Origin: Pseudomonadota bacterium
GTDB lineage: Bacteria > Pseudomonadota > Alphaproteobacteria > Sphingomonadales > Sphingomonadaceae
DNA length: 14,975 nt
Direction: 5' to 3'
Assembly (NCBI GenBank): GCA_023426225.1
Contig: JAFABD010000160.1
Span: forward strand, 1-14,975
This document shows, piece by piece, positions 1 to 8,500 of this stretch. The position numbers and the translations under genes are program-made. Each line of letters begins with the position of its first letter. Within the stretch, counting starts at the first letter, position 1. The notes beneath the pieces were generated by a model. The model ran no database searches. It was given only the letters and a program-made list of their open reading frames with translations, and was not told the DNA's origin.

Positions 1-1026
1 CGGTTTGGGCGGTTGCGGTTCGGCCGGCAGCGCGGGCGGCGCCTCGGGCCGCGCTGGGAGATGCGCCGCCCACGTGTCGCCGCCGACGATCGACGGCTCG
101 GTCGATTTAACGACGAAGCTGTGGGCATCGGCCCAGCTGCGCGTCAGCTCGCCCGCACGGGTGACGCCGCACACATCGCCAGCCGCGATCGTAGGGCACC
201 CGGCCCCCTTGACCATATACTCGGCATAGTCGGCGCCGTTGGCGTTGATCGTCCCAGCGGCGTTGACCGACCGCCCCGTAGCGCTGTGCCGCTGGATCGA
301 GATCGCGGTGGCGGCACCGCTGGCTCCTGTCCCGGCGACGGCGAACAGCGTGACGCAGTCAGTCGCGCCGGCCACTGCCAGGACCGCACTACCCTCGGCG
401 ACGCCCTTGGCGATCCGATGGCAGGTGCCGCTCGTCGTGCCGACGAGCATGTTGCCCCCCGCGGGCTGAACGAGCAGATCATACGTGGTCGCGGTGCCGT
501 CTACGCGCTGGCTCTGAATCCACGTCGATCCGCTCGTGCCGGTGACGCCAAACAGCAGCCCATATGCCTGAGCTGCGTTCGTCACAAAGAGCGACGCGTC
601 CGCCGGCAGCTGCCCCGGTGTCGGCGCGACGACGCCATTGGCTGAGCGGTTCGCCGCAACAATCAGCTGCGGCACACTGAATACGCCCTCGCCCGTCAGC
701 CGAGCACCTTCGACGAGGCCGTAATTTGCCCGGTAGACCTCGAAGGTGATGCCGCCCGCGTACGGCGCCGTCGCCTCGACGCGATGGCTGATTCTGGCGA
801 TCACATCACCGGCAGCAAGGCGCCCTGCGAACAGCGGCAATAGGTCGCCGATCCCGCCGCCAACAGTCGTATTCACGGTGCCCGTGCCGACCGTGAGCCC
901 GCTCCCGTCGAGCGTCGGCAGCGTCCCGGTGAACCGATAGGCCACGCCCCCCCGCACGAGCAGGATCTGGTCGGTCGCCGCGATCGAGGACGTCGGCGGC
1001 AGCGCCGAAAACTCAGTGTCCGCCAT
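1..1026 (-). CDS. Tail fibre protein with peptidase-G2-like / DYAEY motif, 3' end outside window
   Basis: I translated this frame by hand from the minus strand; it stays open for 342 codons to base 1, so the C-terminus is missing. The ATG overlaps the upstream stop (TGATG) and has GGGAG eight bases before it. The N-terminal 250 residues are Gly/Thr/Ala-rich and beta-like, as in fibre shafts, beginning MADTEFSALPPTSSIAATDQ. Residues 261-271 read INANGADYAEY. This is followed by GDVCGV, then SFVVKSTEPSIVGGDTWA at 303-320, and then a Pro-rich linker at the edge. A GADYAEY core followed by a beta segment and a P-S-x-V-G...W block is characteristic of peptidase G2 / intramolecular-chaperone autocleavage domains that trimerise fibres and spikes (known for the family; cleavage here is inferred). 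The gene follows the hub and accessory genes, as expected for a distal receptor-binding fibre. Certain: the open frame. Likely: fibre. Tentative: autocleavage. Confidence 0.8.
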   Translation of the reverse strand, partial: MADTEFSALPPTSSIAATDQILLVRGGVAYRFTGTLPTLDGSGLTVGTGTVNTTVGGGIGDLLPLFAGRLAAGDVIARISHRVEATAPYAGGITFEVYRANYGLVEGARLTGEGVFSVPQLIVAANRSANGVVAPTPGQLPADASLFVTNAAQAYGLLFGVTGTSGSTWIQSQRVDGTATTYDLLVQPAGGNMLVGTTSGTCHRIAKGVAEGSAVLAVAGATDCVTLFAVAGTGASGAATAISIQRHSATGRSVNAAGTINANGADYAEYMVKGAGCPTIAAGDVCGVTRAGELTRSWADAHSFVVKSTEPSIVGGDTWAAHLPARPEAPPALPAEPQPPKP

Positions 1027-1583
1027 CAATCAATCTCCCATTCGACCGCCGCGGCGGCCTGCATCTGTTCGAGTGTTTCAGCCGTCCGGATCGCCGATTT
1101 CGCAGCCTGCGCCTGCGCCTCGATGCGCTGCATCCGCGCATCGGCCGCTGCCCGCGCCGCGGCGACACGCGCGACCTGATCGGCGATCGTGATCCCGAGC
1201 TGAGCTGCCTCGGCCGCGAGCCATGGAAATGTGGCCGCGAGCTGCTCCGGGGACATCGTCGGCACCTGCGCGGCCGACATCGTGCTGTAGTTGTATGCCT
1301 CGGCTGCTTTGGCGCTGTAGACGTACTGGATCGGCTCGCCGGCCGAGAGCTGCGGCGCCAGGCGCGCGACGCGCTCCGCATCGACCTGGGCGAGCAGCCG
1401 CGCGCGCCACGCGTCGAGCAGCGGGACGATCGCGCCCGCCTCCCAATCCCATGACTCGACGCGCGGGTCGAACGGACGCGGGATCTCGGCCGAGCGCTCG
1501 CCCGCCGGATTGCCCATGGTGCCGGGCGCATCGGCGACCTGGTGCAGGCTGCCGTCCTCGAGCTCGATCAGCCACCAGCTCAT
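1026..1583 (-). CDS. Helical fibre-associated protein (putative tail fibre assembly/accessory)
   Basis: This frame encodes 185 residues. The ATG at 1583 lies inside an ATGA overlap with the hub gene stop, so translation is probably coupled. I preferred it to an upstream in-frame start because the overlap matches the packing elsewhere and MSWWLIELEDGSLHQV looks like a real beta N-terminus. Residues about 1-50 are a short Trp-rich domain. Residues about 60-185 are Ala-rich amphipathic helices, including FPWLAAEAAQLGI and a charged helix ending QAQAAKSAIRTAETLEQ, then a terminal VEWEID. A helical domain with PWLAAE...A.AAI.AA spacing is what I recall from small proteins next to fibre genes in alphaproteobacterial phages, which act as fibre chaperones or accessories. 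The family assignment is from memory and unverified. The position between hub and fibre supports an accessory role, not a catalytic one. Confidence 0.75.
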   Translation of the reverse strand: MSWWLIELEDGSLHQVADAPGTMGNPAGERSAEIPRPFDPRVESWDWEAGAIVPLLDAWRARLLAQVDAERVARLAPQLSAGEPIQYVYSAKAAEAYNYSTMSAAQVPTMSPEQLAATFPWLAAEAAQLGITIADQVARVAAARAAADARMQRIEAQAQAAKSAIRTAETLEQMQAAAAVEWEID

Positions 1584-4393
1584 ACGCCGATCGCCACGCT
1601 GCCGGGGCCGTCGCTGATCGTCAGCGCCGCGTTGTACGAGGCGCTGTTGATGCAAGCGACCAGGCGGATGTCATAGTTTCCGTCGGGCGGGCTCACCTGC
1701 TGATTACAGGTGATCGCGCCCGGGTAGATCTCCCACAGCATGTCGTCGTCCCCAAAAACCGGGATTTCCTGATAGGGGTTCGCAGGGTTTGTGCCGGTCG
1801 AGTTGTGTTTGATGTACCCGGCGGCGGTGCCGGTCACGGCCGCCGCGAAATCGGTCCACGTCGTCGATCCGGCGGGCGCATACTGCCATTTGGCGAGCAT
1901 CGTCCGCGTGCCGCTCACCCCGATTTGGAGGGAGAGGTCATAGCTGGCGCTAAACGTCGCCCGGATCGTTTCCCCAGCGCCCTTGGCGAGGTTCGAAATG
2001 CGCGCAACCTCAGCATAGGTCGCGGACGAAACGGCCTTGCCGGCCGCAGAAAACGACCCCGATTTGCCATAGTTGCTCGATCCGGTGCCGCCCCCGCTCG
2101 GCGGCGCGCCCAGCTTTTTGGTGGCAGTGATCCGCCAGGTGCCGACGAGCACGTTGTTGGCATAGATCGACAGATCGACGGCGCCCGACGCCGACCACCC
2201 GGGCTGCAGGCTGACCTGCCCCTTGGTCGGCGAGCCCGGCGTGTTGTCGACGACGGTGTTGGCAGAGGTACAGCCGCCGGTCCAATTTGAGAGCGCATAG
2301 CTGGTGCCGGCACCGGTGGTGATCGACGTGCCGCCGCGCTTGACGGCGGGCGACACGAACCGCGGCAGCACATTGGCCGCGATCGCGCCGGTATAGTCCG
2401 CCGGCACCTCGATCGACTGCTCAAGCGTGACGGTCACCTGGTTGGCTGCAGTCAGATCCGCGCTGGCGTTGGTAAGCTGGACCCGCGCCAGATAATAGTC
2501 GGTCCAGCGCTGCGAAAACGTCGCCGCGACGATCGGCGTGTCGGTGCTGGTGTCGGCATAGCTCGGCGAAAGCGCGTCGAGATAGGCGGTCAGCGCCGCA
2601 TAGGCGGCTTGGTAGGCCGTCACGACGAGCCCCTGTGCCTGTGCCTTGGCGAGCAGCTCGGGATATTCGGCGTCGACCGCCTTGCGCTGGCGGATGACAT
2701 CCGGCTTTTCGCCCGCGCTCAGCCATCCGTCGCTCTGGATCACCCCGATCCGCGACAGCGCATCCGCGACGCCGGCGAGCGACTGGTTGATCCGATCGTC
2801 GGACGCCAGCACCCACGGCCGCACGATCAGGGCGTTGCCGCCGAACGTGAGCCGATTGCCGCCCACCGCGAGGCGTCCGCTCCCCGCCGCGCGCCGATAG
2901 AGCAGGTTGCCGTTGGCCGTATCGAGCCAAAGATCGCCCTCGCTGCTCTCGTCCGCGGTCGGCGGCGTCGATCGGGCGATCACCCTGGCTTTTCCCGAGG
3001 CGATGGCTTGGGCATTGGCGATCAGCGTCGCCAGCGGCGTCCCGTCCGCCGCGACCGCGTTGACCGGCGGCGTCCGCTGATACCACCAGGCGTCGCCCGT
3101 CGTGCCGCTGGGCGGAACATGGCCTGCCGCCGGCGTCGTCGCGACATAGATCCATTCGGACCCATCGGCGAGGCTGACGATATTGCCCTCGCGATAGACC
3201 GTCGTCGGCGAGAACAGGCCGAGCGGCAGCAGCTCTGCCGTGAACGCGATGTCGTTGAGCGAATGGACCTGCCACGCGCGCGCCGCCTGCATCCCGATCG
3301 ACTTGAACGGTGCCGAAATATCGATCTGCTGGACATCGGTGACGGGCGGCAGCGCCGATCCGTCAGCGGCGAGCGTGAGCGCGGGCGCGCCCATCCCCAC
3401 GGGCAAGGCGGTGAGCAGACCGAGCCAGGTCACCAGCGCGACTGCGTTGACGCTGGCCGCGATCGACTGGATCTGCTCGCGCGCCGTCGTCTGTTCCTCA
3501 AGGTAGATCGACAGCGGGTAAGGCCGCGCGGCGTCGAGCGCGGCCAGCGCGGCCGTGTCAATTTTTCCGCCGCCGCCGGCGCGCTCGGCCAGACGGCGGA
3601 TGATCTGGCCGGGGGTGCGCGACCAGGTGCCGGACGAAACCTCCCCCTGCACCAGGAACGCGATCTGCCCGTTGGTCGGCGCGCCGAACCGGACGAGCCC
3701 GGCGGCGAGCGACGTTGCCCAGGTGCCCGCCTTGACGTCGGCGGCGACGAGCTCGGCATAGCCGGCATAGTCGCCCGTCGGCGCCCCGAACCGGACGAGA
3801 CGCTCGAGCGATGCCTCGACGGCGCGGATCGGGGCATAGGCGCTCAGCTGGAAAACCGAATTGACGCTGTCGATCAGCTTGCCCGGGATATAGCGCGGTG
3901 CGCCGAGCGCGATCGGTTTGGCCTGTCCCTTAAGGTCGAGCGGCCCCTCGATCCCCGTGGTGCCGGCATAGGTGGCGAGCAGCGAACCGTCGAGCCACCG
4001 GTCATCCACGCCGAAATCGATGTCGGCGACCATGCCGGACAGCTTGGGCTGGGTCGCGACGCGCCCGTCGAACCGCAGCGTCCAAACGGGCGCCGCGACC
4101 GTCGCATCGCCCGTCCAGATCCGCAGCCGCGCATCGGCAAGCGAGAGGCGGCCGAAATTGGGCCAGGGGGCGGTGTTGAGCGTCAGGCTCGACGTCGGCG
4201 CCTCGATCGCGGTTCCGAACGCGCCGTCGAAAAAATCGTAGCGCAGCGTCGGGAGCTTGACGATCGCCGGCCACCAGGTGCCGCCGGATGCATGGCACAC
4301 CGCCGGGTGATCGTGCGACGCTGCATAGAGCGTCACCGGCGCGCCCGCGACCGGATCCCATCCGTCGATCTGCAGGAGCGTATGGAGCGGCAT
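1580..4393 (-). CDS. J-like tail hub / host-specificity protein
   Basis: 937 residues; ATG shares one base with the stop of the preceding gene (TGATG), implying coupled translation. The N-terminal ~370 residues are a hub-like beta-rich region (MPLHTLLQIDGWDPVAGAPV, repeated LVRFGAPT at 199-206 and 233-240, PGQIIRRLAERAGGGG near 261-276), resembling the hub part of alphaproteobacterial phage tail proteins. Residues about 393-440 (VYREGNIV, DGSEWIYVATTPAAG, PPSG, WWYQ) look like a small aromatic-rich carbohydrate-binding-type module. Residues 475-500 contain PPTADESSEGDLWLDT, a common linker motif of tail proteins. Residues 560-660 form long helices (KPDVIRQRKAVDAEYPELLA, YQAAYAALTAYL), a module seen in J-type fibres. 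The remainder is Ser/Thr/Gly-rich beta structure. The role by position and architecture is to close the tail tip and carry receptor-binding or fibre-anchoring domains. The exact fold is not provable here; the function as tail-tip hub/central fibre is likely. Confidence 0.85.
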   Translation of the reverse strand: MPLHTLLQIDGWDPVAGAPVTLYAASHDHPAVCHASGGTWWPAIVKLPTLRYDFFDGAFGTAIEAPTSSLTLNTAPWPNFGRLSLADARLRIWTGDATVAAPVWTLRFDGRVATQPKLSGMVADIDFGVDDRWLDGSLLATYAGTTGIEGPLDLKGQAKPIALGAPRYIPGKLIDSVNSVFQLSAYAPIRAVEASLERLVRFGAPTGDYAGYAELVAADVKAGTWATSLAAGLVRFGAPTNGQIAFLVQGEVSSGTWSRTPGQIIRRLAERAGGGGKIDTAALAALDAARPYPLSIYLEEQTTAREQIQSIAASVNAVALVTWLGLLTALPVGMGAPALTLAADGSALPPVTDVQQIDISAPFKSIGMQAARAWQVHSLNDIAFTAELLPLGLFSPTTVYREGNIVSLADGSEWIYVATTPAAGHVPPSGTTGDAWWYQRTPPVNAVAADGTPLATLIANAQAIASGKARVIARSTPPTADESSEGDLWLDTANGNLLYRRAAGSGRLAVGGNRLTFGGNALIVRPWVLASDDRINQSLAGVADALSRIGVIQSDGWLSAGEKPDVIRQRKAVDAEYPELLAKAQAQGLVVTAYQAAYAALTAYLDALSPSYADTSTDTPIVAATFSQRWTDYYLARVQLTNASADLTAANQVTVTLEQSIEVPADYTGAIAANVLPRFVSPAVKRGGTSITTGAGTSYALSNWTGGCTSANTVVDNTPGSPTKGQVSLQPGWSASGAVDLSIYANNVLVGTWRITATKKLGAPPSGGGTGSSNYGKSGSFSAAGKAVSSATYAEVARISNLAKGAGETIRATFSASYDLSLQIGVSGTRTMLAKWQYAPAGSTTWTDFAAAVTGTAAGYIKHNSTGTNPANPYQEIPVFGDDDMLWEIYPGAITCNQQVSPPDGNYDIRLVACINSASYNAALTISDGPGSVAIGV

Positions 4394-5187
4394 CAGAAAA
4401 TGCTCACCACATTGATTTTGGCCTCGAATGCCAGCGCGTTGCGCTGGATGATCGAGAGGTCGCCGACCAGCGGACCGAAATAGGCACGGTTCATCCGCTG
4501 CGCGTCGGACGCCGGATCGGTGAACAGGCCAAGCATTTCGGTACTGCCCAGCGCCTCGAGCAGCGGACGGACGGTCGCCTCAACCTCGTCCCGCCGCAGG
4601 TTCGAAAATGTCAGCTGGACCGTGCGCAGTCGGGCGCCGCGCACGCGGTTGAGCACGCCGCGCCGATTGAAATCGAGCGACCCCAGATCGCGCACGCCCG
4701 GCCCCCCGCCATAGGCGAAGTTGCGCTCCGGCGTGAACCGGCGGCCGACAACGGCGCGTGCCACCTGGATCGAGGTCGCGACGGCCGCGAAGGTGATCAG
4801 CAGATAGCGGCAGGTGACCGCCGCGAACGGAAACAGGCCGATGCCGCGCCCACCGGTCGTCGCTGCGGTGCCCGCCAGCACAATCGTCCCCGGGGCGACG
4901 ACATTGACGAATGCGCCTGCGCCGAACCCGCTGCCCTGGGCAGCGGTCGCGGCATCGATCCGCAGCGTCGATCCGGCCGAGATCCCGACGAGGCCGAACA
5001 GCGCGATGGTATCGACGCTGACGTCGGCGCCCAGGTCGATGCGCAGCCATGGCGAGGCATCGCCATTCGACTGCCAGACGACGCCGGCATAGTCGTTGGC
5101 GACATAGGCAGCCGAATAGCCGGTCGCGGTGCTGGATGCCGCGGCGCCGGCGATCGCCAGCGGCGGCAGAATCAGGGCCTTGGACAT
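4393..5187 (-). CDS. Tail tip protein with discoidin-like (galactose-binding-fold) N-terminal domain
   Basis: 264 residues, ATG four bases after the upstream stop. Residues about 15-150 read like an F5/8 type C/discoidin jelly roll: alternating beta strands with SPWLRIDLGADVSVDTIALF (45-64) and CRYLLITFAAV, matching the W-x-x-I-D-L-G...V-x-x-I-x-L and Y-x-x-L-x-F hallmarks of that fold. Residues about 165-264 are a second domain (FNRRGVLNRVRGARLRTVQL, LLEALGSTEMLGLFTDP, AFEAKINVVSIF) that resembles a beta-barrel tail-ring protein. The position between the tape measure and the hub is where distal-tail/L-like ring proteins sit. I infer a structural tail-tip component that may add a glycan-contact face. 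The sugar-binding claim is only by fold resemblance; many phage jelly rolls are purely structural. Confidence 0.75.
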   Translation of the reverse strand: MSKALILPPLAIAGAAASSTATGYSAAYVANDYAGVVWQSNGDASPWLRIDLGADVSVDTIALFGLVGISAGSTLRIDAATAAQGSGFGAGAFVNVVAPGTIVLAGTAATTGGRGIGLFPFAAVTCRYLLITFAAVATSIQVARAVVGRRFTPERNFAYGGGPGVRDLGSLDFNRRGVLNRVRGARLRTVQLTFSNLRRDEVEATVRPLLEALGSTEMLGLFTDPASDAQRMNRAYFGPLVGDLSIIQRNALAFEAKINVVSIF

Positions 5188-5191
5188 GGCG

Positions 5192-5554
5192 TCACCCGAA
5201 CAGTTCGTAGGCGGTGGTTTCGGCCTCGAGGTCGAGCTCGAGGCGGGCGACCAGGAATGTGCCGTCGACCGGCTGCTCGCCGTCGATCAGCCGCACGCGC
5301 GGGACGCCGGCGGAAAGGTCGGGCCACACGACGTCGGCGACGCGCACCGAAAAGCGCCGCCGCTCGGTGCCGATCAGCGCGCCGCGCTGCGCCGCCAGAG
5401 CCTGCGCGTCGGCGATGTTGTCGCAATAGCCCGGCGCCGGCGTCGTCGATCCGTCGCGCGCGGAGGGATAGCGCGCGGCGATCGCCGCATCGGTCCAGGT
5501 GGCGATCGCCGCCTCGCGCGAGGCAGCGGCGATGTCGGCGGGGGCAGCAGGCAT
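5192..5554 (-). CDS. Small tail-tip protein of unknown function
   Basis: 120 residues; GAGGT embedded in the end of the tape measure gene sits six bases before the ATG, and the gap to that gene is four bases. The N-terminal third is helical and Ala-rich (PAAPADIAAASREAAIATW). It is followed by YPSARDGSTTPAPGYCDNIADA and a beta-rich half (ERRRFSVRVADVVWPDLSAG, GTFLVARLELDLEAETTAYE) ending LFG. The ending pattern of a strand plus Thr plus a closing aromatic-Gly resembles the last domain of some larger alphaproteobacterial tail proteins (recalled, not checked). Its place directly after the tape measure is that of lambda gpM-type proteins, which cap the tip end of the tail during initiation. Function is inferred from position only. 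Confidence 0.7.
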   Translation of the reverse strand: MPAAPADIAAASREAAIATWTDAAIAARYPSARDGSTTPAPGYCDNIADAQALAAQRGALIGTERRRFSVRVADVVWPDLSAGVPRVRLIDGEQPVDGTFLVARLELDLEAETTAYELFG

Positions 5555-5558
5555 CCGC

Positions 5559-8500
5559 TTACCTCACGGCGAAATTGCGCGCGGTGCCCAGGAACCCGGT
5601 GTCGGCGCTGCGATCGTTGTCGGCGACGCGGGCGAGCAGCTCTACGGCCTGGGCGAGCAGCGCGTTGGTGTCCTGCGTCATCTCGTTGCCCGTCTGCACC
5701 GCGTCGGCGGTGCGCTTCGCGGCATCGACTGCGGCCTGCGTGAACGGGTTGGCGACCGGGTCGCTGATCGGCTTGACGTTGTCGATCGCCGCGATCGCCG
5801 CGTTGGTCGCTGCCTGGATCTGGTCGAACGCCTGAAAATAGCGCTCGGTCGAACCATAAAGCTGGCGCTCGACGTCGAGATAGGCTTGCGCCGCCTCGCG
5901 ATACTTGTCCTGGTCGACCGCCTGCCCCGCCTGGATCTTCGCCAGGAACGGCGACAGCTCGGTCAGCGCGGTGCGCTCCTGGTCGCGCAGCGACAGCGGC
6001 GAACTCGAGCCGAGCTGCAGCGATTTCCGGAAATCCTTCAGCGTCTGCGTCGCGCTTTCGGTGGTGTTCCGCACCTGAGCGAGCTGGAGATTGTAGAGCT
6101 GCTCGGCCTGCGCCATCTGCTCGGCCGTCGCACCGCCCTCCTTGAGCGCGTTGACCGTCTTGATCCATTTGCGGTTGAGATCGTCGACCGCGGCGCCGAG
6201 CGGATCGAGCATCGCCTTCAGGTCGCGCGGGATCGCCTCGATCATCAACGCCTTTTGCAGCGCCGATTCGAGATCCTGCCCGCTGCGCAGGATGTTCTGC
6301 GATGCCTGCGAGATCCCGGTCAGCACAGCGTGGCTGACCGAATAGCGGATCGCATATTCGATCGCGGCCTGCTGGTTGTCGCCGAAATCGTGCAGGACGT
6401 CGGGGCCGAAATTCTTGCTGTGCAGCGGCTTGGTGGTGGCGAGATCCGCGACCCGGTATTTGCCGTCCCACATGCCGAGCGTGATCGCCGGCAGCGCCTT
6501 GATCTGGGCACCGAGCTTGTCGACCACCGCGTTGATGCCGGTCGCGACCGAGGCAGCGGTGCCCGTCGCCGCCTGTTTCGCCGACCCCGCATTGCCCGTC
6601 GCAGTCGATCCGACCGCCGTGCCGTAGGGGTTCATCGTGACGGTGGCGTCGGACCATTTCTGCGATTTGAACAGCCCGCCGACGACGTTGCCGAGCACGC
6701 CGCCCAACACGCCGCCAAGCGGCCCCGCCAGGCCGCCGATCGTCTTGCCGAGCGTGCCGCCGATCGCCTTCGAAAGCACGCCGCCCAGCGCCTTGCCGCC
6801 CTTTTCGCCCAGGATGCCGCCGATCGACGAGGCAAGCGGATCGGCTTGCCGGCCCGAGATCGAGGCGAAGATCGATCCGCCGACGCTGCCCGCGCCGATC
6901 CCCTGCACCACGGTGGGCAGCGATTTCTTCAGGCTGTCCGTGATCTGTTTCGGCACCTTGATGCCGAGGTTGCGCTCGAGATTTTCGGCCAGGCCGTCGA
7001 CGGCGACGCCGAGCGCGTCCGAGGCGCGGAGCATGCGATCCGCGCTGCGATCGGCGCTGGGGCGCTTGCCGGTGACGACGATTTCCTCCGCGCGCTTTTC
7101 TGCTGACAGCGCGCCCTTGGCGGCGAGGCTCGAGGCGGTATCGGCCAGCCCGTTGAGCCCCATCGCACCCGAGGTCGGCGCGGTGGCGCCGAGCAGCTTG
7201 GGCTTTTCGCCTATGCCCGTGGCGTTCAGGCGATCGCTCGCGGCGCGCACGGCCCGGGTGAAATCGTCGAGCGCGCTTGCCGATTTGTCGGTGGCACCGG
7301 CGAGCGCGGTGCCCGCATCGCGCGCCTGGTCCGACAGCACCTCGGCAGGGGTGCGCCGCCCGGTGATCTGGCGGACATAGTCCTCGACCTTGCGATCGAC
7401 CCCGCCGAAGACCGAATTGACGATCAGGTTGTTGCCCAGCGACTTGATGTCGGCCGCGAAGCCGGAGATCAGCCCGCCGAACGATTGCTCGAGCCGCTTC
7501 GACCCCATCGAATCGAGGAAGCCGGCGAACGTGTTCGACAGGTTCGAGACCGCGCTGGTGTAGATCCCGACGATCCGCCGCTGATCCTCGAGCGCACGCT
7601 GGATCCGCTCCTGCGTCCGCGCGATCTCGAGCACCGTGGCCAGCTCGTCGTCGCGCAGCGAACGGCCGAGCTGCTGCTGCAGCCGGAGCGCGTCCTGCAG
7701 CGCCTGCGCCTCGGCATCGCGCCCCTGCAGCACCAGCTGGCCGACGGCCAGGCTCTCGCGCTGCTGGCGGACATATTCGGTCATCGGGCGGTTCATGCCG
7801 GCCGCAACGATCTGTTTGGTCGCCTCGGCCTGGCGAACGAGCGCCTCCCAATTGGGCGGCTTGCGCGCCTCGAGGCTGGCGATTTCGGCGTTGAGCTCGC
7901 TGATCGCGCGCGTGCCGCGCTGCGCGAGCGTCTCCGGCTCCTCGAACGCCTTGCCGATCTGACGGATCAGCCCCGCGTCGATCGCGTTCTGCGCCGCCTT
8001 GGCGTCGCTGATCAGCTTTTCGAACCCGGGCGGTTTGCGGCGGCCCAGCTCCTCGATCAGGTGATCGAGCTTGAGCGTTTCGATCCGCGCCTTGTCGATC
8101 AGCTTCGGCTGCTCGTCCCATTCCGAGTTGATCCGGGCGATCTCCTCCTCGGCCGAATTGGCCATGGGGGTCAGGTCGGCGGACTTGCGGGTGCGCTTAT
8201 GCCCCTCGCGCCGAAACATGGGCGACAGCGTGCCGGTGTCGAGCGACTTGTCGATTTCGTTCGCCGCCTGTTCCTTCAACGGTGCGGCGACCAGCTTGGC
8301 CAGGCTGGAGAGGAACTCCGATTTTTCGACGTTGACGCCCTCGAAGGACATATTCTCGGCCAGGCGCACCGCCATCTCGGGCTTGAGCGAGCCGCCCTTC
8401 ACGTTCTTGACGATGTTGGCGAGGTTTTCGGCGTTCCGCCGGCCCTTCCAGGTGCCCGAGCCGATCGGCTCGAACGGCTCGGAAACCGCCCCCACCGCCA

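Noticed and set aside
1..60. Tandem repeat at the left edge
   Set aside because: The CCG/CAACCG-like repetition encodes a Pro-rich linker in the fibre frame; low-complexity coding, not a DNA repeat element.
2609..4483. Long plus-strand frame (624 codons) antisense to the hub gene
   Set aside because: Arg/Asp/Gly-rich composition with no recognisable domain, exactly opposite a well-supported gene; typical antisense shadow of high third-position GC.
4288..5835. Plus-strand 515-codon frame across three tail-tip genes
   Set aside because: Crosses three gene boundaries antisense and its second half is an Arg-rich run; no start signal.
5374..8121. Minus-strand 915-codon frame inside the tape measure gene
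   Set aside because: Same strand but a different frame, extremely Arg/Gly-rich, starts mid-gene without a ribosome site; a codon-bias shadow.
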